Assembly: GCA_033557835.1 (NCBI GenBank)
Contig: JAWQRO010000001.1
Coordinates: 51,085 to 115,084 of the forward strand
Reading direction: 5' to 3'
Length of the DNA: 64,000 nt
Source: Helochares maculicollis
Taxonomy: Eukaryota > Arthropoda > Insecta > Coleoptera > Hydrophilidae
This document shows, piece after piece, positions 24,897-38,395 of the stretch. The translations under genes and the position numbers were made by a program. The notes beneath the pieces are model-generated. The model saw only the letters and a list, made by a program, of their open reading frames with translations, did no database searches and had not been told where the DNA came from. How positions within the stretch are numbered: position 1 is the stretch's first letter; each line of letters starts with the position of its first letter.

Positions 24897-27800
24897 CACT
24901 ATCTGGTTTTGATGTAGGAGGATAAACTGTCTTTCGATGGTCGGTATTCTTTGGTGAACAGTTTTTTCGAGCAGGTCTGGTAATTAACGTCTGGGGGACC
25001 TAAAATTATAAGAAATATGTTCCTTGCAAAGAAACTATACAGTAAAAAGCATTTGTCTTACCACTTTATCGCTTCTTTGCCCACTTGGTAATCGGGCTAC
25101 AGTTGCTTCAGGACTGTCTTCAGGAGGTGGAGGTTGAGATATCCAATTGTATTCTCGTTTATCTAAAGGTAGGCCCCACCGTTCATATTCAAGACTTTGC
25201 GTTCGTAAAGTTTCGTAGCAATCTAAACACACAACTGCATATTCTCCATTTTCTAAAAGTAAAGATTTGTCTGGTTGAGGGTGAAACCTAAGAAATGGAA
25301 AGTCCTGAAAAAATAAGTGTAATTAAAGATGTGAAGTAGTTACTTTAAGGCATGCATCAAACAAAAACTGCTAATTTTGTTTGACCAGTGCATTTCAAAA
25401 TGTAACATACAGACACTAAAGGTTAGTATTAGAACTTTTGGTAATGTTGCTAATACTTGAACTTTCATGTGAGTGTGGCAACCAACAACACACCGCAGAA
25501 TTTATTACATTACCAATAGAGTGAGAAATAAATATTTTGAAATATTTTTACTGATCAAAAACCTTGTGAGAAGAATTGAGTAAGTATCTAAATGATATTA
25601 TATTAAAAGCCTGGCCCGTAAGGAATGTATAAAAAGACGCAGTTTGCCTTCTTAGCCACTGGGGATGTTTTCATTATAGATTAATGATAGTATACATAGT
25701 TTTACAAACAGAGCTCTATGATATTCTCTGACTAAAAACATATGAAATTATATTAGCAGCAAGCTTTCTCACTTAAATATATTGAATGTTAAAATATTTC
25801 TTACAGGGACTTAACCAATTAAGCAATGGAATTCTAAATCAAATAAAAAATTGTAAGGCAACAAAAGAAAGTATGATAAGATCTTCATTATAAACAACAT
25901 ACAAACAAACAATATATTAATGGTGAAAAATCAATGGCATGTGTGTAGATAGCATAGCTTTATCTTAGTTATTATGAATTTCAGAAACTTTTAACACTTT
26001 CATTAAATAACAAAAAAAGTAGGGCATATTTTGTGACAATAAAGTAAAATCTATTTTAACATACTTTCTGAAACCATTACTGGCTGGCATTGGATATGCC
26101 TAGATGTGAGTAGTGCACATGTTCATTTACTGACCAAACTACTGCTTCTTCCTTACTTTTAACGAATATTATTTACAATTTCTGTCTGACTAAAGGGACT
26201 AAATAGAGCAGTGTACAAGTCAGAGGGTAAATTGATTTATATGTAACTATTAGATCGAACCCAAGATGTCTCATTATTGATCAAAACCAATTGTTATAAG
26301 ATTTCTCATTTAATAAATGCATGTGTTTAAGGAGATTGATGTCAATTAAAAGTGAATTATTGTATAAAATATGACTGCAGTTTTGTAAGTCAATTCCTTA
26401 TTTTTTAATAGTACAAAGATTTTGGTATGCAAAATGATTTATTTGATTCTTGATTTCCTTTATTACCAAAGGCACAAAAAATCAATCATATTTTGCATAG
26501 CAAATTGCCTTAGTATGGCAAAATTGTATAATATTTAAAAAAAATACCTTTATAAGTAATGCCCTAACTCTCTTCCGGTAAGTTGTTATACCACAGACAT
26601 AGCATATATAATCATGAGTATTGTATTCTCTTCGATCAGCTGGTGGGGAGTTAGTTCCTTGGGCATCATACTTTCTCCATTGACTAACTAGACTATGATA
26701 ACAAAATGTACAAACTAAAGCAGAACCATCTTCCCTAAGTTGTTCAGCGTTTGGTGGGCTAACATGTTGCCTTAGGGCAGGAAAGTAAGGAGCTTTAAGA
26801 CCTATGGAAAAATTTACCATTAAAAATAGGCTACTAAGATTTCCAATAATTACCACTAACCTTGAGGTTTACTATAAACTACTCTTGCTAATGTAAATTC
26901 TGAATGTAAACCACATAAAAAACAATATATGCTACTTCCGTTACTACTATTATTTATAAAACTTCGTTCTAAGGGTTGTACAGGCGGGGTGCCACTACCT
27001 CGGTCACCATTCGAATTTGGAATATCAGGAGGAGGAATGTCATACCTGTAAGATAATTTAATAAGCTTGTTAATATCGCAATACATGTAATCATTCTGAA
27101 CAAATTTCTGTTTTCAATTCACAATGGGTCAAACAACTTGATGTAGACAAAAAACACATGAACAAAGAAATCTTGTGTACACAGCTTGAATAGTACTTTA
27201 TTGAAAAATAAATTGTTGTTAAATTATGTTAAAAGTGATGCAATTAAAGCATTTTGTAGTAAAAATGTAATGCTGTTAAAATAAATTGCCGCAAAAGTAT
27301 AAAATTACTTTTCATTACATAAAATTTGCAGTAAGGTCACCTGATACTGTGTACACATAAGTATTTTTCTTTGTGTGCACAAAAACTATTGGTTTTTTTT
27401 TAATTATGTCATTACTTTGTGCGGTTTCTTATGATACAGGTTGTATGATTAAAGTCAAACCTGAAATATCTTGCTTCTCAAACAATTATTTTTGTATCCA
27501 GTTGAATATTCTGGCTAAAACTAGGTAAGTACTTAGGTATTAATTAAATTTTATTTAAAAAATAATAGCTTTTACTGTTAAAGCAATCAAACGCTTATTT
27601 GTAGAAAAGTCACTGCGCATTAAACTATTTTATCTGAGTTAAATTTACCTTCTTCTTTCTAAGGGTACTCTCTCGGCCTCAAATGTATCCCATTGTTGCG
27701 CAAGGTGCGTGACACACCTGGTACAACACAGTACGCGGCCATGAGAGTCCATGCAACTATTTTCAGAAGTTCTGACCACTGTTCGAAGGCATGGAAAGTG

Positions 27801-30800
27801 CATTGCATGAGAATTCATTCCTTCTGGACTTGTACTTAACCATTCCATTTGTGATCTCGAAAATGATCCTGCACAAATATAACATCTAAAGTTTTGCCCA
27901 CTGCTGGATTGACCATTCAATTCTGGCGCTGGTGAAGAAGTTCGAGTGTTTAACGCCACCTTAAACCAAGAAATAATAATTACACTACTAAAATGCATTA
28001 AGATAAAATATTTTTTGAAAAAGAGTACGAATTATAAATTATTGAACTCTCCATAATTTACTGTATTTAAACTTTATTTTAAACATGCTGATTAACCAAT
28101 TATAGATTATAAAGTAGCAGACAAGTATTACAATAAAATTGTTTCTGCCACATATTTCAAAACAGTATATTTATGCAAACAACCAAACACCATTTACATA
28201 TTCTTGACAATGCTTTTTAAGAGAAATATTAGTGCATTACATTTACATAAAAAATGTAAAAATAGCTACAAAATAGATATAATTTTATGCAAAATTGACA
28301 TTCTTTAAAAATACTATATGAAACTGCAAAGAATTTATCAAACAGGCTTGGTGATGAGTCAAGTATTCGAATGAGTAAGGCACGGCAACAATGTCAATTT
28401 CGAAATTATGTAAATTAACAAGCTGGCAAAAACATTATGCTTCTAGGATGCATGAATCTATTTTTGCAACCATTCATGATAAAATTTAGTGCTCTAAGTG
28501 GCACAAAATAAATAATATATGGCTGCGACTTACTCAGTGACATCAGTTTTACCAAAAAAATCCAAAACAAATGGAATCTTCACCGATAATAAATTTGCAA
28601 ACACAAACAATGTACAATTGATTGAAGGTCTCTTCTTTACATCACAAAACATGGTCAAAATAGTCAAATATTGTTAAGCTAATTAAATGTAGGCATTCAA
28701 CTTGTTTAGTAGCAAATGGGAAAAAGTTTAATAGAACTAAAAATTGGATCATTGTATAGATGTTAAACAATAATTCGGCAGCTGAAGATATCAATATTAT
28801 AAGATGAAAAGTAAACTGTACACTGTACTTCATAGAAATTGCAGTGTTCTGTTATATTTTATTGCAATAAGCAATCAAACTAGACTCTTACTGCCTTTAT
28901 AATGAAATATTGACATAGTTGATATAGAAAAATGTATTGCATATATAATATAATTCAGCCATGTGAACAGAAAAGTTCCCTGTATGTTCAAAACAAATAG
29001 ACGTAGTACACATGTTTAAATGATTTTATTTGAATGTATTGAAGTCAATAAAATAAATTTTATATGCAAGTGTTTAAAATGCAATAAGTCATGGCTCAAT
29101 TTTTCGTCCAAAAATTTAAGAGTTCATACTTAACGAAATAAATATATTTGTTAGGGCAAAACTTCTTAAAAGATCTTACAAAGATTAAATGACGGATAAT
29201 TTCAGTGTATGATTTTAAAGCAAATTCCAAATTAGAGCTTTAGTTGCATTAATGCCAAAAACAACTCAATGATGATGGATTGCTATCATTTCTTTATGTA
29301 TTATTCATGTGACATTTTATTTTATAAGGTTACCTCAAAATTTTAAACATCTATTTAATTTTTTAATAGTGCTTTTGCCTATTTGATTACATTACATTCT
29401 TTGAAGTGTATGCACCCAAATTCATGCTGATACATATTTATTTATGAAAAAGAGTTCTATAAATGCCTTAAATAATAAATATTTGGCGTTTGAAATCAAT
29501 GAATATATTGTAGTTCAGATTTATCTACATAAACAGTATATGAAATCCAAAGAGACCACGATAAAAAAGAACAAGATTCAAAATGATACATCCATCACAA
29601 TGACAATACAAGACAGAAAAATAATTGCAAATAGTCCAGTTAACAGCAAATTTGGGGGGCCAAAAAACTGAAAGCGCACAAATATTGTGTCTATACTTTC
29701 AGCAGTGTATTTTCAGTAATGTTTATATATAAAATAAAGAAGTAAACATAAACGATTATTAAATGAATAGATTAGTAGATGCCCCAAAATATGACCTTTC
29801 ATATTTGGCATTTGACATTTGGGATACATATTTAGTAAATATAATTAGTGTCAAACGCTGATAACTTGTATATTATTTTGCAAAGCGCTATAGATTTTAA
29901 TGGCGTATGACCTATGATACTTTAGTTTTAAAATCCAGTTATTGGAATTTTGTTACACTAAATGGAATTATAGAATATTTGTGTTACATAATAATTAAAT
30001 CTTTACTTGCCGTAATAAAAGAATAAAATTTAAAATCTGGTCATTAAATTTGCTTATTGAAGAAAAACTATTCTCATACCCTCTAAAAGTTAAGCCATGA
30101 TTGCACAATCATATCGAAAGAGTTGTCAAATAGATTAATCGAGCATATTTTATAAAATTTGCTGAAAGATGTGCATTAAAAATGTGTAATTTATTAACCT
30201 ATTATCAAAATAGTTGGGACAAATAATCTGTAGAATAATAGATTTTTTTAACCTAAAAGTAAGTTAAGATTGTTTTAACTGAACAGAAAACTATGCAAAA
30301 ACAAATTACAAACAAAAGACACAAAATTATTAGAAATGGTAATAATAGTTTCAGAAACTGAAATGAAACATTTTAGAAAATTTGTTTTATTTTTTCGAAG
30401 CATTAAAGTTAAAATTGCATAAAATGCGAAATTAGAAATATTTGTCTATTTAATAGTGAAATAAAGTGTTATCTTTTGACAAATTGACTGAAAAATATGA
30501 CCGCAGAAGTTATGTTAATAAAATGTCCCTATTTTTCTAAGAAGGCTTACCTTTGCCATTTGTCTAAGTTCATTGGCTGCTTGCTTCTTTTTACTGGTTA
30601 TAATCGCAGGCTTGTTGATTTCATACGGTTTATAACGAATATCAGAGCCCGCACTGTTAGCAGGCGATTTCACAGTACTTGGACGGGATGAGTTACTATT
30701 ATATTGCACATCCGTAATAGACACATGATTATTCACTAAAACACTAGATTCACCTCCAAACACTTGATGCTTTTGCGGAATGGATTTGTAACATGTCGAG

Positions 30801-33800
30801 CACACTTGAACCATTCCTTGGGGGCTAATAGGACTGGCGCCTGGTGGCGCCTTTTGATTCTGAAGAAACGGAAAATAAGGTTCCTTTTCAGCATTTTGGC
30901 AACAATATAGAAGACGTATGCTGCTAGATGGGTATTCCAAGGCACAATTGTAGCAAATAAATGTTGTCGTGTCGATGGCGGAAGTTTGTCGTTTCCTCAA
31001 CGTGTAATTCCTTTCCGAATGAGGCACTCCTTGTGCTTGGAAAGAGTTCCATTGCTTGATAAGATGCTGGTGGCAGTCTGTGCAAGCTTGAACTTTTCCG
31101 CTAGAATCCATGGGGCGTGATCGACTTGGTCTTGGATGATTCAGAAGGCTTGGGAAGAAGGGACTTAGTAAAGATGTGTCTGATAATTTTTTGGCTACGA
31201 TGCACTCCAAGCTTCCTCTTTTATATTCATCACCACAAACGTAGCACACTTCAGTAGCCGAGTTTTTATCCGGCATACTAAGGTCTAAAATGTCAGTTCC
31301 AGTTGATGAGTTGGAATTTTGACAGTGGTAAATTGGTATAGATGACAGTATGGGTGAACTTCTAGTACTAGAACTGTGTCGCAAGTCCAGGGCTGATTCT
31401 GTTGTTGCTTCTTCTCTCTCAATGTTGGAAACCTGAAACGCAAGAAATGTTAATGCTTTGAAAATGAGTGATAATTACTTATTCAGAAATAATTGGGTAT
31501 AAGTGGAAGATTAAATATGTTTATGATTAAATAAAATAAACACTGGAGCTAAGAAAAAAACATTACTTCACAACTGTTTGCGTATATAAAAGAGCAAACT
31601 TATTAACATTAGCAACTAGTGATACTGGAATAGCCTTGGTGTGTATTTTCTTTAGAAATTAGGCGGGTAAATAGTTTATCCCACGTTTGCATATGAGAAA
31701 GTATTAGCAGGTACCTTACAAAAATTGCAAATTAATTTTGCTAATTTGAAAGTCCGTAACTGGATTATAACAGCTTTGTATTAAGGAGCCAAAATGTTGT
31801 TGAATTATTAAATATGTCTAATGCTACTAAAAGTAACTTTATTAGGATGATGTATCTAATTTTTCATATATAGTATTAAGTGATAAAGTAAATGATTGAA
31901 AAAAAAAACTAAAATTGTTTTCAATTCGTTTTTCTCTGAACTACTGTTTATGTGCAAGCAAGATTGTTACAATAAGTGTCACTTACTGTAATTTGCTTAC
32001 ACGTCACAACAAATTTTGTATTGTTTAATTTTCACATTATACTTGGGCAAGAATTTTATTTTGCCATTTTTACGATCACAAAATAATATCAGATTTTAGC
32101 AATGTGGCCATTTTGAGATCTTTTCAAAACGATTTGACTGTTTTTCCAATTACATCTATGTGTTTCTGTATTTGTTTGTCTGCGTATATAAAATTTGAGA
32201 CCTTTAAACCAGATAAATAAAACAATTAATTATCATAACATTTTGAAGTAAGAATTTCTTTGTAAACACTGCAGTTTCTAGTTGATACTCATTACTTTAA
32301 CAAAAAAAAGTAAAATATCTGCAATCTCAAAATCACAAAATGTACAGGTCAGTCTAGTGCAGAACACTCCAGCTTATTTGCATGTGTATTACAATGACAT
32401 TATTTCATTCTTAATACAAGTTCTATTTAACAACCTATTAGAATTCCTGTATTAATAAATTGTTGGTAGAACTGGAATGAATTTCCTTTGATTGAATTGC
32501 TAGAACCAATGGTATACCAAAGCAATAACTAAAAATGTCCAGAAGACATCATGATTAAACTGTAGACGTATTTTGTACATAGTAACATTTATCTTAGCTG
32601 CAGAGGTGTAAACATTAATATTAGATGGACATTGTGATGTATTTTTAGAAAATCTATTTAAGCAAATATGAATATTTAAGTGGAGTTTAAGTTTAAACAA
32701 AGGAGAAACTAGTTTTGAGTGGTTCTACGAGGCAATTATTTCAATTAAATAATTTTATCATTGCTAAACAGATTCTAATTAGTGGAATAATGAGAATAGT
32801 TGAATTTGGAAAATTATAGTTTAATGTAGCGGAGAAATGAAATACAGAATTATTATAAAATCCATGCACAAAAGAATTATTGAGTTGTTTTTCGGGAGCC
32901 AACAATGAAATTTACTGTAATTATCAGGATTGACAGATTGTTACTTTCTGGGAAAGTATGGAATAACTACTCAATTAGGTGTAAAAAGCAATTGTTGAAT
33001 TGAGTAAATTATTAATGGGCTCTTTAGCGAGTTTTAAAAACTCATCCAGGCAAATTACATGGTTTGGCCTGGCTTAACTTAAAGTTGATTCTCTACATTT
33101 TTTGAACTCATAGCAAAATCAGTGGAGTGTTGTATAAAATTCATTAGTCATCCTAGCTGGTACAGAAGCAAATGCTTGTGTTCAAGTCATGACGAGGCAA
33201 ATTAATCGTATTGTTGCGAACAAGATTCTATCTGACTGTTTAAATGAATTTGAAACAGATGATCAAAGGCTTGTGTACCGTCCATCCAATATAATGCATT
33301 GAAATATAAACTTCCATGAGGTACCTTTAAAAATATAAATCGTCAAATGTCACAATGGACCTTATTTGCAACTGGTAATTGTGGAATGAAATAAATGTAG
33401 ACGTCATACCTAACCAATTTGTAAAAGTCTAGTTATTCCAAATACAAAACATACGCAGATAAAAATTACGATATGCTTTGTACTAACAGAAATATTGTGA
33501 AAATAGTGAATGTTGCAATGCTATGAAATCCGTCTGTGCTTAATTTCATGCTTCTCTTTGCATATACTTTTGATATTATAACTATAGTGGACACTAAACA
33601 TGTTTAATGCAAACTACTTACATATAAGGAAGCTTAAACACAAATACGTCACTTTAAAATAAATAGCAAAGAAAGTATGTTCAAGTAAACAATAATTGGA
33701 AAGTTTTAAATAATTGTTTATATATAGCATCATTGAACAAAAAATTGAAATTAATAAATTCAGATAAGACATATATGTATTCATACCGTATCAAGTAAAA

Positions 33801-36800
33801 CACTTGATGCTACTTAAGATTTTAACCAGATCACACTAGATGTTGTGCAAATGCAAAATCTGCTTCTTAACCAAACTTGGCAAATATTTGTACTAACAAA
33901 AAAACTATGAGCAGATAACACTGGCATGAACTACGAAAAGCAAATATTATAAGTTTGGTCAAACATGTGATATTTTTGTATGCATATCCATCAGTTATAT
34001 TAATGACAAATTTGCTTTGTTTGCTCATAATGAGCACACACTTATATTAATGCAATTCAGTGCAAGAAATCATTACGCATTATTATTATCCATTATCTAT
34101 TCTTATTATGAGTTGCCATTTAACGGCCAAAGTGCCGCAAATAAAAAGCAAAGATGATGTCTGTGAAAAATCAAAACTAAGATAACCTTAAGCAAGCAAT
34201 TAATTTAAATTTGAATAGCACAGCCTAAGTGTGCAAATTATTTTTCTTTAATAAATTTTCAGTTTACTTATTTTTTCAGTATTTCGTACATACATGTATC
34301 CCGTAAGAGAGCTGATACACATCTCCTTTCATTTTAGATAAGATTCCCATTTGGTAAACTTCACTACACTCTTATTTACAATATTCTCACCAGGTAATGC
34401 AAAACAATGCTCTTTAATAATGCTATTGACGATTCGGTTTAAAAGAACTAGCCACATAATTAACAAATCACTCTGAAAATACTGATTTCAAACCAGTCAG
34501 TTATCTAGCAAAACCTATCCACTTTAAAGCTGCGGCTAAACTGTAAATAAAGAACTCATTCCTTGGGCAGCTTACTATTATCAGTACGAAATTATCACGT
34601 TTTACTAATTTAATGGCTTATTCTAATTAAAGTGATCCTATCATAACTGGATATTCAGTGGTATTATCAGTAAATAAAGTCATTTATTAAATAAAATACA
34701 GGAATGTTTGCATAGCGGATAGCAAAAATCCACTCAAAATTATACTATATTTAAAATAATGTTCGATGGAATTGTATTAATACGAAATTTTGTTGTTTCA
34801 AAAATATCCCAAACTACAAAGTTTGCAGATTAATAATTCGTGCATAAACAATATACTTGTGCCCTACTTAAAATTCGGGTATGAAAGCTCTTACACAAAC
34901 TTGCATGGCAAGCTTTATTTTAGAGGCATAAGTGAACCATGTTCAAATGCTTCTAAAATAAATGAGCATAATTTAATATTATTTATAATTAATGTACCTT
35001 CAGTTTTACACATATAAGTACTTTCAACCTCAAGAGATTTCGGCAATTCAATAACATCCTGAAATCTTATCTCTGAAACTCTCAAGGCCCAGACTTTGCA
35101 AGTACCTTCACTTGTAAAATAATACCAATAATTAGCAAGAATACAATTTTTGTTGTAACTTATGGAAACATCTTATCATCGGCTTTGAGTGTTTTTCATA
35201 CGACTCAGTTAATAAAATAATAAATGTATTAAATTATCAGCAATTGTGTATCACATGTTGATAAGCAGTGTTTTTTATAACACAATAGCAAGAAAATTTC
35301 CATTAAACATGTAGAATTTTATTAAAAAATCAGAGTCTACAGTTTTCAACAATAGTTAATCTGTGCTACTTTTAAATATGTGCAATTTAAAATCCTTACA
35401 ATTTGTAGCAATCGCAATTTTCAATACATGCTATTTTCTGTCCAAGCTTTCATAATGCATACACTCTACGACTTAATACATTGCCTAGCTATAAAACAAA
35501 ATACACGGCTTAAGTGAGCTTTTCAAAAATGCATTCCTAAATAAATATCGTAAAGAGCAAAGGAGGAGTAAGTATGGCAAAGTGTTTAATGTGTAGTTTT
35601 AGTATCAAGTTGAATTAGAGTTACTCTGACAATTTGACCTTTGCCCTGTGACTCAATTGGATCATGTGTTTGATTTCGCTAGTTTACTCTTGGGATCTTG
35701 AGCATATTATGTTTCTTAACTACAGTTCTTGTTTCCAAACAATAACTCAATTTAGTTCACTATTAATTTAATCCACTGCATTTCACATGATTGATTTAAA
35801 AAACCAGTTTTTATATTTATCATTTGAAATATTTTGGATTAAGGAGGTTTTAGTGGGCTTCGATTTAAAATGGATCCAGCACATTCGTCTACACCTTTTA
35901 TGTTGTAGATCTCATGCTAGTGCCACAATAAATTTAGTGCTTATAAATGGAAAATGAGGTTAATAATAAACTAATTAAAAAGTAGGTTTTAAATTAATGT
36001 TGTGCTTGATTAAACAGTAGTAGCACTTTAATGATTGATAGCTAAAAATAATACAAATCAATATTTAGAAGTATATTCGAAATGGTTGAATAAACGGTAT
36101 AAAGAAGGTGGTTAAAAAATAGTCAAAAGAGCAACCTTCTGCCCAGCAGTAAAGGAAATGTAGGCATTAATATTAGAAGGTTGAAAAATCGAAAGGAAAC
36201 GTGTTCCTAGAATCTTAAAGAAAATAAATAATTATATATAAATAATGTAGGCAAAGTACTAGATATGAGTAATATTTCATAGCTAAACTGATCAATTAAA
36301 AGAGGTGCGAGCTCTTGAAAAATACGATCAAAGTTTAAAATGCAAGATATGATTTTATGAATAAACGATTTTGGTTTATCGATAGGAATAAGTTCTAAAA
36401 TGAATTTTCTTGAATTTGGCAACTCCAATCTGGTAACTTACAATTATGTATATTATAAACACTTTCTATTCAAATTAAAATAAGTCATAGCTTACAAATA
36501 CTTTGCAAAAGCCTTGCTTTTAACATGTTGTACGAACTATTTTAAATAAAGTTTACCAACATTAACTTCATAAGGGTTTATGTTAATTTCTCTCTAGGAC
36601 AATTGAATTGAATTTCAAGGCCCATTATAAATTATTGAATGCCCTAAAAGGCCAGTAAAGGTTGTCCAGTTAAATTAAAATTGTTCTACTGATAAGCAAT
36701 TCGTCTGCATCTCAAAACTATTTTAATCAAAAGAAAAATACTAACGTTTTAAAAAGACTTCTAATACTTACTTGAGATGGTTTAGGGGATGCCTTAAGTT

Positions 36801-37254
36801 TAAGTGAAGAAACCTCATCTCTTCTGCTGGGAGGACGAACGGACACATTAGTTTCATTATTCAAACCTAAAACTTGAGCCGCGTATTCTCCTTGAAGGCC
36901 CATGTCAGCTCCTGTGTAAGGTCCATTATCTGCACGCTTCAGCCAATATAGTCGCTCGGAATGAGGCCTGGACGTTCGTTCGTGTGCATCCCATTGTTGA
37001 AGCAAAATTGAATAACACAAAAAACATGTTGGCACTTGGTAACTACTTTTCGATATGTAACCGACTGGGGGCTCGTGGGATTCCAGAAATGGAAAAAACG
37101 CCTCACTAGGGTTGTTTGGATTCGGTTTGACGTTTAACCAGTAAAAATTGTCGTTTCCTTTACTACCACAGACGAAGCAAACTTCAGAACCGCTTTGGCT
37201 TGATTTTAAAGGTAGCTCTGGATGGTTCTCTTTCTTAACCTGGACTTTGTCCAT
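24897..37254 (-). CDS. Protein with six tandem CxxC/CxxC zinc-binding-like modules, family not recognised
   Basis: Exons in transcript order (minus): 37269-36772 (ATG at 37254), 31432-30551, 27959-27649, 27045-26861, 26801-26548, 25304-25062, 24999-24897. All are GT-AG with matching phases, giving 820 residues. Each module has a CxxC pair, a [FY]FPxLxx[HQ]xxP core, a second CxxC pair, usually a QW 6-7 residues later, and a basic R-x-Y end. Cys pairs: 26/29 with 77/80; 224/227 with 278/281; 321/324 with 372/375; 481/484 with 534/537; 600/603 with 651/654; 687/690 with 731/734. Cores include [47 protein letters not shown] infer a zinc-binding repeat protein, probably nuclear. ILDLSM (209-214) resembles a CtBP-binding PxDLS site. 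The start is uncertain: an ATG at 37281 after in-frame stops would add MVLQILVRA if the exon is not spliced at 37270. It may be the 5' part of a longer GSE1 transcript. Confidence 0.85.
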
Positions 37255-37269
37255 CGCTCGTACCAGAAT

Positions 37270-38150
37270 CTGTAAAACCATTGTTCAGTGTTATTGGCAG
37301 AACTTTAATCCAAGAGTTTTTGTAAATTCACGACCAGTTAAGAGATTCGGATGACACGGATGCTCTTGTATGAATAAAAGACCAGAAAAGTCTGGATTTT
37401 ATGTCTTAAGATATTTTGAGAGTGCATTTATAAAGTTTTCTATATGCATTAACAGCAAACGACGTGCAACTGGTATTATTAACAGTTTGCTAGAGTGAAA
37501 ATTGGAGGTTAAAATTTTTACAGTTGGGATTTTTATAGTTACAGGAAATTATTCGATAATTTTTGGAGGGGATTTTTATCTATTTACAAAAGAATGTTTG
37601 CTTTGGCTGTCACAAAGAAATGAAGTTTGATTTGTTTAAGTAGGTCGCACAAATATTGAAGAGTGGGGCTAGATTTTTAATGTATAATGTATGATTATCA
37701 TGAGTTTAGTTTTAATTTAGAAATCTATAATAAAACGAAGACAAGCTGTGCAGCTTTTCCGTGTCATGTTTATGTACACATTACTGATAAAGAATGGAAT
37801 GTAACATACATATTTTCTAATAAATATTTAGCGAGTTATAATTATTTAGCAGCATATGATAACGTCATTACCTCATGTAATACATTGTTGCATAACAGTC
37901 ATTTCCTATTAGGATTTTCTCTAAAAGAATTTTTATCTTTTGTTGGGATTTTTGTACCTAGTTAATATTTTTATAGCACTTGGAGTTGTTATATTTTTGT
38001 TTGCATTATTGTTATCTACTTATTATGAATCTTAGTACTAACAACATAAGAATCTATGTGATTATAAGTATTGATTTTATGAATGCAATCATTATTTTCA
38101 GTAATATGGGGCTTGTACTAAAAATAAATGCGAGTTTCATTTTAAGCCCG
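37270..38150. other. Non-coding sequence upstream of the first recognised zinc-module exon
   Basis: This is AT-rich. The open frames here (37687-37965 and 37980-38177, plus strand) have no recognisable content. It is probably the intron between a 5' UTR exon and the first coding exon, or 5' flank if the gene begins at the ATG at 37281. Confidence 0.4.
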
Positions 38151-38395
38151 CGTCAGTCATGCGGAAGTGGATTCTAGAATTGACGTGCAGAGTAGAGATA
38201 CAGCAATTATATGGAATAAGGGGGCCCTTTCAGACCTATCAATCAAACAACCAGTGTGTGTTCGAACAGCCGCCACCAATTTGCATTGCAAACAGGTTCG
38301 AAATTCACAGGCAGCTGATAAAAAATCGGGCATTAACACTAAGCGGGTGGGTAGAGTGTTGCGACGCTGAAAATACAAAATTTTTGGCAAATGTA
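38150..38395 (-). promoter_or_regulatory. GC-richer island: possible promoter or 5' UTR exon of the zinc-module gene
   Basis: This 240-bp patch stands out from its AT-rich surroundings, with GGCGGC, CCCGC and GGGCCC runs. On the minus strand it is preceded by a pyrimidine-rich tract ending in TTTCAG at about 38370, so it could be an internal 5' UTR exon. It is about 900 bp upstream of the first coding exon. No function is proven. Confidence 0.3.
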
